From positions 1 through 25,749 of the forward strand of contig QHRT01000014.1 in the NCBI GenBank assembly GCA_003220195.1: a stretch of DNA of 25,749 nucleotides. The letters run 5' to 3'. The translations under genes and the position numbers were made by a program. Numbering within the stretch: the stretch's first letter is position 1; each line of letters begins with the position of its first letter. The notes beneath the pieces are model-generated. The model worked only from the letters and a program-made list of their open reading frames with translations, had not been told where the DNA came from and did no database searches. The stretch comes from Candidatus Rokuibacteriota bacterium. Lineage in GTDB: Bacteria > Methylomirabilota > Methylomirabilia > Rokubacteriales > CSP1-6. Of this stretch, positions 9,001 to 15,339 are shown piece by piece.

Positions 9001-9368
9001 ATGAGATCCAGTACCGGGTCCAGGAGCTTTCGCGCGTCTTCGGGATCGCGATCGGCCAGGAGCTCCATCGACCCCTTCAGGTCCGCGAAGAGCACCGTCA
9101 CCTGCTTGCGCTCGCCTTCGATGGCGGCGCGAGACGTGAGAATCCGTTCCGCCAGATGTCGCGGCGTGTAGGATTCGGGCGACGATCGCGCGCCCGAGGT
9201 CGCCCCGGCGCCTGAGACGTTCAGCGATTGTCCGCACTTCCGGCAGAACTTCGCCGCGGGGCGATTCGGCTCGCCGCAGCTCGGGCAGGACGGTGGCAGG
9301 CGCGTCCCGCACTCGTCGCAGAACACCGAGTCCGGCGCGTTCTCGCGCTGGCACCGCGGACAGTTCAT
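6003..9368 (-). CDS. Zinc-ribbon / class III cyclase / AAA ATPase / TPR signalling protein
   Basis: The 1121-residue cytosolic protein has four blocks. Residues 1-46 form a double zinc ribbon with eight cysteines (C3, C6, C17, C20, C28, C31, C42, C45). Residues about 86-265 are a class III nucleotide cyclase domain with the metal aspartates D96 (FADLKGS) and D140 (GDGIMALFG). Residues about 285-600 are an AAA/STAND-type ATPase with Walker A GEPGVGKS (317-324) and Walker B LVLIGEDLHWID (441-452). The remainder is a long helical TPR/MalT-like region. Cyclase signature positions deviate: Q136 sits where many adenylate cyclases have Lys, and H217 replaces the transition-state Asn before R221. Cyclase activity is therefore uncertain. 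The architecture is common in soil bacteria, but the input signal is unknown. The ATG at 9368 is the first codon of a canonical zinc-ribbon start. The NUDIX gene ends 7 bases upstream, so they are probably co-transcribed. Confidence 0.92.
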   Translation of the reverse strand: MNCPRCQRENAPDSVFCDECGTRLPPSCPSCGEPNRPAAKFCRKCGQSLNVSGAGATSGARSSPESYTPRHLAERILTSRAAIEGERKQVTVLFADLKGSMELLADRDPEDARKLLDPVLDLMMDAVHRYEGTVNQVMGDGIMALFGAPLAHEDHAVRACYAALRMQEAVKRAATAFRRAHGVEMHIRIGLNSGEVVVRSIGSDLRMDYSAVGPTTHLAARMEQLAPPGTIRITAETLRLAEGFVQVEDLGHVPVRGLETPVQVYDVIGVGPVRTRLEAAAARGLSQFVGRGAEMEQLRDALDRARRGRGEVVAVVGEPGVGKSRLFHELTHSHRVKGCLVLDARAVPYGRATAYLPVIELIKAYFRIEEHDDVRAVREKVTGRLLTLDDTLKDVISPVLWLLDILPAEDGFQALEPAQRRQRTLEALKRLLLRESQVQPLVLIGEDLHWIDGETQALLDGLVDTVPTAAVLLLVNYRPEYRHGWAGKTYYRQLRVDPLPRESAAELLRDLLGNRAELEPLKRLLIERTDGNPFFLEESVRTLIETGALTGTRGACRLARPTEQLEIPASVHAMLAARVDRLDPEDKRLLQAAAVIGKEVPASLLLEIAEGNDDEVRAGLARLRAAEFLYEVRLFPDLAYTFKHALTHEVAYGSLLHERRRELHARIARTIEGEPQDRRAEQLERLAHHAFHGELWDRAVTSLREAGLRALARSAHREAIIHLENALTAAGHLPDTIENQQLAVDIRLELAPALSGASRYRDLLDRMVEAEPFADASGDRIRLGRVLLRMSQAVRMFGDYRRAMDVGRRAVAVAEATGDAVLLGETLHRLGQIHLGVGDSGAAIDLVRRSIAVLGPLAETAEPSGFVRGVGPHAWLGYALGYRGEFTDAIFSGRHALHLAESRNRPGNVLAALGTLGLTFLEQGDVARAIDALERGLGICETWAILDWSITIESALGLAQAMAGRFDQAIALQRRAEREEPHAPQGFPAARILRVGETFLLAGRIDDARAEADRGLGLARAGGERGGQARALRLLGEVLASEDPLDAEQSERYFRQGLEIAEELGMRPQTARVRLGLGALYRRLGQREQARPELAAASAMFAEMGMTHWLEQAKREISEPA

Positions 9369-9375
9369 GGAGCTC

Positions 9376-9843
9376 TCAGATCACCACCGGCGCCGCGACG
9401 AGGCCTCGACGGACGTCGAGGTATGACCGGACGCTCTCCGCATGATCGAACGCGAGATCGAGCGACGCCACACGCGCCAGGGGAATCCACTGCACGTCCG
9501 ACGACTCCGCGTCCGGCTCGCCCGTCTTCCGGAGTGGCTCGATCACGAAATCGAAGGCGACGTTCTGCCGATCCTCGCGCGGTCGATCCGGTCGCGAGTT
9601 GATCCTGAGCATCGTCACCACGCGGCCCTCCCAACCCGTCTCCTCGCGGAGCTCGCGGAGGACGCCCTCCGCCAGGGTCTCGTCGCGATCCAGGAAGCCG
9701 CCGGGCAGGCCCCACTTCCCGCCCTCGAGGAGATGCGGCGCACGTTTCACGAGCAGGAGCTCGCCGTTCCTTTCGACGACCGCATGCAGGACGACGTGAC
9801 GGAGCGCGGCACGATGTCCGCTTTCGAACGCGCAGGTGATCAC
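9376..9843 (-). CDS. NUDIX hydrolase
   Basis: This 155-residue protein hydrolyses a nucleoside-diphosphate-linked substrate. The Nudix box is complete: G, five residues, E, seven residues, REL, R, EE, T, G, W (from GGFLDRDE to REETGW), so the Mg-binding glutamates are present. KWGLPGGF precedes the box. I chose GTG 9843 because GGAGGAGG lies 5 bases upstream and the product then begins VITCAFESGH. The in-frame ATG at 9858 lacks a ribosome site and would place GGAGGAGG inside the coding region. It sits 7 bases upstream of the large cyclase/AAA gene on the same strand. The substrate is not predictable from sequence. Confidence 0.88.
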   Translation of the reverse strand: MITCAFESGHRAALRHVVLHAVVERNGELLLVKRAPHLLEGGKWGLPGGFLDRDETLAEGVLRELREETGWEGRVVTMLRINSRPDRPREDRQNVAFDFVIEPLRKTGEPDAESSDVQWIPLARVASLDLAFDHAESVRSYLDVRRGLVAAPVVI

Positions 9844-9909
9844 GGTGACCTCCTCCATTCCCAAGCGTCTGAGGGATAATGCCACTCGCCCGACCCGGAG
9901 AGGAGAACC

Positions 9910-11242
9910 ATGACGCAGGACCTCAGAAGCTATCTCGACCTCGTCAAGCGCAAGAAGCCCGACGACCTGGTGATCGTCTCGCGCGAGGTCAACCCGGCGT
10001 ACGAGATGACGGCCGTGTCCGCGAAGCTCGACCGCGAGAGCCGCCGCCGCCCGATTCTCGTCTTCGAGAACGTGCGCGGCACGACTTTCCCCGTCCTCAC
10101 GAACCTCCATGCGAGCCGTTCGCGGCTGGCGCTCGCGATGGGTGCCCCGCCCGACGAGATGCTCCGGACGTACTTGCGCGCGATGGAGCGGCCGATCCCG
10201 CCGAAGGTCGTGTCAACAGGACCGGTCAAGGACGTCGTTCGCAAGGGTTCGGACGTCGATCTGTACGCGTTACCTCAGATCGTCCACCACCAGGGCGACG
10301 GTGGGCCGTACATCACCGCCGCGATCTCCTTCGCACGCGATCCGGAAGACGACATCTGGAACTAACCGGACGTCGATCCACCTGACGACCGGCAAGCACC
10401 TCTGGGAGTTCCAGCGCCGCGCCGAGGCGAAGGCGCAGCCCCTGCCGGTCGCGTTCGCGATCGGCGTGCATCCCGCGATCGCGCTCGGCGCGCTCGCCAT
10501 CGGCTCCATCGACGAGGACGAGCGCGCGATCATGGGCGGGCTCTTCGGCGAGCCGCTCGAGCTGGTGAAATGCGAGACGTCGGACGTGCTGGTGCCCGCG
10601 CACGCCGAGCTCGTGATCGAGGCGGAGATCCTGCCGCACGAGCGCGTGGCCGAGGGCCCGTTCGGCGAGTTCACGGGCTATAGCCTCGGCGAGCGGCAGC
10701 GCGAGGTCGTGCGCGTCAACGCGATCACCCATCGCGCGGGCGCGTACTTCCAGGACATCGCGGTCGCCCACCTGGATCACCTGCTCTTGTCGACGATCCC
10801 GATGGAAGCCAACCTCTACCGTGCCGTGCGCTCGATGGTGCCGTCGCTCCGCGCCGTCCGCGTTCCGGCGCCCTTCACCTGCTACGTCTCGATCGAGCAG
10901 CGCATTCCCGGCCAGGCGAAGAACGCGATCATGGCCGTCCTCGGCGCCGATCTCTACATGAAGCGCGTGGTCGTGGTCGATCACGACGTGGACGTGTTCG
11001 ACGACCGCCAGATGACGTGGGCGATCGCGACGCGCTGCCAGCCGGATCGCGACGTGACGATCGTCACGCACGCGCGCGGCTCGGACCTGGATCCCTCGAC
11101 ACCCGAGGACGGCTACACGGCGAAGTGGGGTGTCGATGCGACCGCCAAGCCGGCGCTCGCGTCCTACACGCCGCGCCACCGCGTGCCTCACGACGTGTGG
11201 GCGCGGATCAACCTGGCGGACTTCGGCCTGGGCCAGCCGTGA
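9910..11242 (+). pseudogene. UbiD-family (prFMN) decarboxylase, frame broken in the active-site region
   Basis: UbiD-family enzymes reversibly decarboxylate aromatic or unsaturated acids with prenylated FMN. The N-terminal half runs from ATG 9910 (GGAGAGGAGAACC upstream) to a TAA at 10363-10365, ending AISFARDPEDDIWN. The rest resumes in the +1 frame at about 10367 (RTSIHLTTGKHLWEFQ) and continues to 11242. It carries GVHPAIALGALAIGSIDEDE and the catalytic acid region EGPFGEFTGYSLGER. In this family the motif after WN normally continues as an N-x-S-x-x-R type Mn/prFMN site plus a further strand. About 11-13 codons are missing, so the conserved arginine appears deleted. The acyl ligase follows 13 bases downstream. 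Pseudogene or assembly collapse. Confidence 0.88.
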
Positions 11243-11255
11243 CGTCCTCGCGGCG

Positions 11256-12665
11256 ATGAATGTCCTCTCGCTGCTCGAGCCGAGCTTCGCGCAGTTCAGC
11301 GCGCGGCCCGCGCTCGTCTGGGACGGCGGGACGATATCGTTCGCCGAGCTCCAGGGTCTGGTCGCGGGCTCCGCGCAACGCCTCGCGGCCGGCGGTGTGG
11401 AGCCGGAGGATCGCGTCGCGATCTCGCTGCCGAACGACTGGCGGTTCGCCGTCGCGACGCTCGCGACCCTCGCGCTCGGCGCCACCGCCGTTCCGCTGAA
11501 TCCTCTCCTCGCGCCGCACGAGCGCGATGAGATCCTCGCCGATCTGAAGCCGCGAACGCTGGTCACGGACGTCGCTCGTGACCATGCGGACTGGGCCCCG
11601 CCCGTCGACACCGGCGCGCCGGCGATCGTCCTCTACACCTCGGGAACGACCGGGCGCGCGAAGGGCGCGATGCTCTCCCACGCCGCCGTCGCGTTCGCCA
11701 TTCGATCGTGGGCGGAGCCGGTGATGGCGTTACGCGACGACGACGTGGTGCTCGCGGTCCTGCCGCTGGCGCACTCGTACGGGCTGTTCGGCGCGCTGCT
11801 CGCGCCGCTCCTGACCGGCGCCACCGTCGCGCTGCTCGAGCGCTTCACTCCGGAGGCGGCGCTCGCGGCGATCGCGCGGCATCGCGTGACGGTCTTTCCG
11901 GGCGTCGCGACGATGTTCAAGCGCCTGCTCGAGACCTCCGCGCTCGATCATGCGGCGATGCAGACACTCCGGATTGCGCTGTCCGGCGCCGCGCCGTGTC
12001 CGTGGGAGATCGCCGACGAATGGCGCCGGCGCACCGGCGTGCGGATTCTCCGCGGGTACGGCATGACCGAGCTCTTCCGGCCGATCTCGTACCTCGCCGC
12101 CGATCCGCGCGACGTCCCGGATTCGATCGGTCGCCCGGTGCCCGGCGTCGAGGTGTCGATCGTCGACGACGACGGCCGCGTCGAGCCCGCCGGCGCGATC
12201 GGCGAATTGTGGATCCGGACGCCGTGCGCGATGACCGGCTATCTCGATGCGGACGCGGCGACGCGCGAGGTGCTCGAGGACGGCTGGTTCAAGACGGGCG
12301 ATCTCGCGCGGCTCACCGAGGACGGGTTCGTCTGCATCGTGGGACGCAAGAAAGAGCTGATCCTGCGCGGCGGCTACTCCGTCTATCCTCAGGAAGTGGA
12401 GCGCACGCTCGCGGCGCATCCCGCCGTCGCGGAAGCGGCGATCATCGGCGTCCCGCATCCGGAGCTGGGCGAGGAAGTCGCGGGCGTCGTGGCGCTCCGT
12501 CCGGGCGAGAAGGTCACCGCCGACGAGCTGATCGCGTACTGTCGCGAACGGCTCGCGAGCTACAAGTATCCGCGCTCGGTCGCGTTCGTGGACCGTCTGC
12601 CGCGCGGCAGTACGGGCAAGGTGATCAAGGCGGCGCTTGCCGCTTCAGGACTGCCGAGGTCCTGA
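11256..12665 (+). CDS. Acyl-CoA synthetase / AMP-dependent acid ligase
   Basis: The 469-residue ANL-superfamily enzyme activates a carboxylic acid with ATP, presumably to its CoA thioester. The AMP-binding P-loop signature is LYTSGTTGRAKGAMLSH. Later motifs are the GYGMTE core (A5), the TGD hinge-region motif (WFKTGDLARL), the RKKELILRGGYSVYP hinge and the C-terminal catalytic lysine in PRGSTGKVIK. It is slightly shorter than typical (500 or more residues) because the region before the P-loop is compact. ATG 11256 lies 13 bases after the UbiD gene with only a weak ribosome site, which suggests translational coupling. Paired with UbiD, an aromatic or unsaturated acid substrate is plausible (inference). 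Its 3' end overlaps the convergent adenosyltransferase gene by 21 bases. Confidence 0.9.
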   Translation: MNVLSLLEPSFAQFSARPALVWDGGTISFAELQGLVAGSAQRLAAGGVEPEDRVAISLPNDWRFAVATLATLALGATAVPLNPLLAPHERDEILADLKPRTLVTDVARDHADWAPPVDTGAPAIVLYTSGTTGRAKGAMLSHAAVAFAIRSWAEPVMALRDDDVVLAVLPLAHSYGLFGALLAPLLTGATVALLERFTPEAALAAIARHRVTVFPGVATMFKRLLETSALDHAAMQTLRIALSGAAPCPWEIADEWRRRTGVRILRGYGMTELFRPISYLAADPRDVPDSIGRPVPGVEVSIVDDDGRVEPAGAIGELWIRTPCAMTGYLDADAATREVLEDGWFKTGDLARLTEDGFVCIVGRKKELILRGGYSVYPQEVERTLAAHPAVAEAAIIGVPHPELGEEVAGVVALRPGEKVTADELIAYCRERLASYKYPRSVAFVDRLPRGSTGKVIKAALAASGLPRS

Positions 12666-13280
12666 GCCCCGCGCGCGGCGGGCCTCGTGCGCCGCGAGGC
12701 CGCGCTCCCACAGGTATTCGCGCTCGCCCAGGTGCTTGCCGACCCAGCGGCTCAGCACGAAGAACGCATCGCTCAGCCGATTGACGTAGCGCAGCGGCCA
12801 CTCGCCGATGTGCTCCACGCGTGAGAGCGCCAGCACCTCGCGTTCCGCTCGCCGGCACACCGTGCGCGCCTGGTGGAGGAAGCCGCCGATACGGCCGCCG
12901 CCGGGCAGGATGAACGATTTCAGCGGCTCCAGCGTCTCCTGGCACTCGTCCATGAGTCTCTCGAGCTCACGCACTTCGGCCTCGCCGATGCGGAACATCC
13001 CCCCGTACACGGCGTCGGGCGGCGTCGCCAGCTCGCTGCCCAGGTCGAAGAGCCGGCTCTGGATGTCGCGCAAGACGGTATCGAGCCACCGGTGGTGCTC
13101 GCCGTCCGCGAGCCGTTCCTCGTTGAAGACCCGCGCCAGGCCGACGATGGCGTTCAGCTCGTCGATCGTGCCGTACGCCACGATCCGCGGCGAGTCTTTG
13201 GGAACCCGGCGCCCGCCCACCAGCGCGGTGTCGCCCGTGTCTCCGGTCCGTGTGTAGACGCGCGTGATGCTGATCGGCAT
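12645..13280 (-). CDS. Cob(I)alamin adenosyltransferase, PduO type
   Basis: The 211-residue enzyme transfers the 5'-deoxyadenosyl group of ATP to cob(I)alamin, giving adenosylcobalamin. It has the N-terminal ATP-binding motif YTRTGDTGDTALVGG and the GTIDELNAIVG segment. The C-terminal signature follows as HQARTVCRRAERE and YVNRLSDAFFVLSRW. The start is ATG 13280 with AGGAAGAGGA 6 bases upstream. The length fits the family. The tail ARRARGSGPRQS is basic and overlaps the convergent ligase gene. No cobalamin riboswitch and no B12-dependent enzyme is visible here. It may be co-transcribed with the enolase-superfamily gene that ends 21 bases upstream. Confidence 0.93.
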   Translation of the reverse strand: MPISITRVYTRTGDTGDTALVGGRRVPKDSPRIVAYGTIDELNAIVGLARVFNEERLADGEHHRWLDTVLRDIQSRLFDLGSELATPPDAVYGGMFRIGEAEVRELERLMDECQETLEPLKSFILPGGGRIGGFLHQARTVCRRAEREVLALSRVEHIGEWPLRYVNRLSDAFFVLSRWVGKHLGEREYLWERGLAAHEARRARGSGPRQS

Positions 13281-13301
13281 CGTGATCCTCTTCCTGAAAC
13301 G

Positions 13302-14417
13302 TCACGTCAAGATGAACGGACGCGCGCGATCGCCGCGGTAGGGATAGCGCGCGAGCACGTCGGGATCCGGATCGGCGCCGAGCCCGGGACGATCGCCGAT
13401 CGTCACGAAGCCATCGACGCAACGGATCGGCTCGGCGGAAAGCGGCGCCTCGAGATCGCCGGGCGGGAACTCGACATACGGGACGTCGGGCGTGGCCGTC
13501 GCAAAGTGCATCGTCGCCGCCAGGCCGGGGCCGAAATAGTAGCAGTGCGGCACCAGCGTCACGTTCGCCGCCGCCGCGAGCGTCGCGATCTTCTTCATCT
13601 CGCCGAGGCCGCCCACTTTCGTGACGCTCGGCTGCAGGACGTCGACGGCGCCTGCGGCGATGATGGCCGCGTGGCCGAAGATGGTCGCGTCGTTCTCTCC
13701 GGCGGCGATCGGCATCGAGAGCTGTGCGCGCACTCGCGCGAGCCCCGCGTAGTCCTCGGGCGGCCACACCGGCTCTTCCAGCCAGCGCAGGTCGAACCGC
13801 TCGAGCTGGCGCCCGATCCGGATCGCGTCCTCGACGCTCCAGGGACAGTTCGTGTCGAGCATGAGATCGACGCGATCGCCGACGGCGCCGCGCGCCGCGG
13901 CGACGGACGCGACGTCGGTCTGGTGGAGCTTCACGGCGGTGTAGCCGTGCGCCGCGACGGCGGCGGACACCGCCGCGACGTCAGCCGGCGTCTCGTAGCG
14001 CAGGAGACTCGCGTAGGCACGCAGGCGCGGCTGCGCGAGCCCGCCGAGCAGCGTGTACACCGGAGCGCCGCGCGCTTTGCCGGCCAGGTCCCACAGCGCG
14101 AGTTCCACGCCGCTCACGGAGAACATCCCGAGGCCACGGCGGCCCCAGATCATCAGCGCGCGATGCATCGAAGTCGTCAGGTGCTCGATCCGGGTCGGAT
14201 CTTCGCCGACCAGGAGCGGCGCGAGGGCTTCGTCCACGACGTTCGCGACGGCGAGCGGCGCGCCGTACGCGAAGCCCTCGCCCCAGCCGACGAGCCCCTC
14301 GTCCGTCGTGATCCGGACGAGCACCTGCTTGCTCGTCCCCGCGGTCCACGAGGAGCGCGGCGAGCCCTCTCGCATGGGAATCGCGAGCGGGATCGCGCGG
14401 ACCTCTCGAATCTTCAC
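13302..14417 (-). CDS. Enolase-superfamily enzyme (mandelate racemase/muconate lactonizing type)
   Basis: The 371-residue protein has an N-terminal capping domain and a TIM barrel. Enolase-superfamily chemistry abstracts the proton alpha to a carboxylate. Metal ligands are D188 (LMLDTN), E214/E215 (WLEEP) and E241 (AAGEND). The base motif is K163-x-H165 (VKLHQ), with H291 (LVPHCYY) and E316 (PYVEFP) at the positions used by the mandelate-racemase subgroup. The aspartate that normally forms a dyad with that histidine is S264 here (QPSVTKVGG). The GTG start at 14417 overlaps the CoxG stop (GTGA), and the product begins VKIREVRAIPLAIP. The substrate is probably an acid sugar or another hydroxy/aromatic acid and cannot be named. 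It lies downstream of CoxG on the same strand. Confidence 0.9.
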   Translation of the reverse strand: MKIREVRAIPLAIPMREGSPRSSWTAGTSKQVLVRITTDEGLVGWGEGFAYGAPLAVANVVDEALAPLLVGEDPTRIEHLTTSMHRALMIWGRRGLGMFSVSGVELALWDLAGKARGAPVYTLLGGLAQPRLRAYASLLRYETPADVAAVSAAVAAHGYTAVKLHQTDVASVAAARGAVGDRVDLMLDTNCPWSVEDAIRIGRQLERFDLRWLEEPVWPPEDYAGLARVRAQLSMPIAAGENDATIFGHAAIIAAGAVDVLQPSVTKVGGLGEMKKIATLAAAANVTLVPHCYYFGPGLAATMHFATATPDVPYVEFPPGDLEAPLSAEPIRCVDGFVTIGDRPGLGADPDPDVLARYPYRGDRARPFILT

Positions 14418-14857
14418 TTGGCTCCGGTCAGCAGATGGCCCATCTTCGTGAAGAACTGGTCCGCCATCATCTTCGACACGCCGCCGAGCATCCTTTGCCC
14501 CACGCCGGCGATGAGCCCGCCGATCTGCACGTCCGCGTTGTACGCGACGTGCGTACCTCCGGCAGCGTCCGACAACGTGATCACCGTGTCGCCCCGCACG
14601 AAACCCGGCCCGCCGCTGCCGTCGACATTGAGTCGATAGGACTCCGGCGGCTGCTTGTCGCGCAGGCGGACCGTTCCCTGGAACGTGCCCTTGACGGCAG
14701 CGATCCCGATCTTCATCGTCGCTTTGTACTCGTCGGGACCGATCTCTTCGAGCTTCTCGCATCCGGGAATGGCCTGACGGAGCTTTTCAGGATCGAGGAA
14801 TGCCTCCCAGACTTGCTGGCGTGGCACCGGAATGTCGTAAGAACCTTCAAGCTTCAT
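14414..14857 (-). CDS. CoxG/SRPBCC-family protein
   Basis: The 147-residue START/SRPBCC-fold protein resembles CoxG, the carbon monoxide dehydrogenase subunit G family. It opens MKLEGSYDIPVPRQQVWEAF, and LDPEKLRQAIPGCEKLEEIG with its PGC motif is the family hallmark. The ATG at 14857 has GGAGGG about 9 bases upstream. CoxG proteins usually accompany molybdenum hydroxylases and help recruit them to the membrane. No Mo-hydroxylase subunits are in this window, so this is an orphan copy, with the partner elsewhere or the role different. Its stop overlaps the GTG start of the enolase-superfamily gene. Confidence 0.88.
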   Translation of the reverse strand: MKLEGSYDIPVPRQQVWEAFLDPEKLRQAIPGCEKLEEIGPDEYKATMKIGIAAVKGTFQGTVRLRDKQPPESYRLNVDGSGGPGFVRGDTVITLSDAAGGTHVAYNADVQIGGLIAGVGQRMLGGVSKMMADQFFTKMGHLLTGAK

Positions 14858-14968
14858 GCGATCTTGCCCTCCGATGGCGATGGTCACACGGCTCGGGTGT
14901 CCCAGCGTACACCCTCGATCGGGGGGAAGCGTGTTCCGGCAGCTCCGTGGCATCTCGATTGCTGCCCT

Positions 14969-14998
14969 ACCTCCCGGATCAACAACGATCCGGGAGGT
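14969..14998 (+). promoter_or_regulatory. Perfect 12-bp hairpin enclosing the ribosome site of the 15006 gene
   Basis: The arms ACCTCCCGGATC (14969-14980) and GATCCGGGAGGT (14987-14998) are perfectly complementary, separated by the loop AACAAC. The 3' arm contains GGGAGG (14992-14997), the ribosome site 8 bases before ATG 15006. In the mRNA this site would be fully paired, which is the layout of an RNA thermometer or another translation switch. A terminator is less likely because no T-run follows and the gene starts immediately after. Confidence 0.65.
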
Positions 14999-15005
14999 GT
15001 CAGCG

Positions 15006-15263
15006 ATGAAGAAGTTTCTGAGCGGTTTCGGCCTGCTCGCCCTGGTCCTGACTCTTGCAACGGCTTGCACAGAGTCGCCGAGTGGCCGGACTGGCGAGCG
15101 TTCGAGCGACCGTGCGCCGTCGGCGTCTCCATCGACGTCGCCGTCGTCGCCGTCGTCGTCCCCGTCCTCGGACACGAGCAAGTCGCCCTCCGCGACGTCG
15201 CCCTCGACGGGCAGCGGCTCGTCGAGCTCGCCCTCGAGCACGCCGTCGAGCGGCACGAAGTAG
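15006..15263 (+). CDS. Small Ser/Pro/Thr-rich secreted or lipoprotein-like protein
   Basis: The 85-residue protein begins MKKFLSGFGLLALVLTLATAC. This is a signal peptide ending in a cysteine, with a weak lipobox (ATAC where LxxC-type is expected). The remaining roughly 60 residues are almost entirely Ser, Pro, Thr, Gly and charged residues, with no folded domain, like a flexible envelope or cell-surface linker. The start is supported by GGGAGG 8 bases upstream; that site is buried in the hairpin at 14969-14998. A second perfect hairpin at 15282-15309 probably ends the transcript. Long antisense frames overlap but lack a ribosome site or recognisable content. Function unknown. Confidence 0.7.
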   Translation: MKKFLSGFGLLALVLTLATACTESPSGRTGERSSDRAPSASPSTSPSSPSSSPSSDTSKSPSATSPSTGSGSSSSPSSTPSSGTK

Positions 15264-15281
15264 GTTCCCTTCCAGCATCGG

Positions 15282-15309
15282 GACATGGGGGCCGGTCGGC
15301 CCCCATGTC
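15282..15309. terminator. Perfect 12-bp hairpin, likely bidirectional terminator
   Basis: GACATGGGGGCC and GGCCCCCATGTC are perfectly complementary around the loop GGTC. The hairpin lies between the convergent ends of the Ser/Pro-rich protein gene (stop 15263, +) and the CLP1-like kinase gene (stop 15340, -). There is no T-run on either side, as is common in GC-rich genomes. Confidence 0.7.
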
Positions 15310-15339
15310 GATCGGGCGGCACGGGTTCTCCCGAACGAA

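Noticed and set aside
9910..11242. Programmed frameshifting or ribosome bypassing as the explanation for the split UbiD, amidohydrolase and aminotransferase genes
   Set aside because: Recoding can skip bases but cannot restore conserved active-site residues absent from the DNA; no slippery site or bypass hairpin seen.
12645..13280. Cobalamin riboswitch near the adenosyltransferase
   Set aside because: Only 21 bases separate it from the upstream gene and no B12-box-like sequence is visible.
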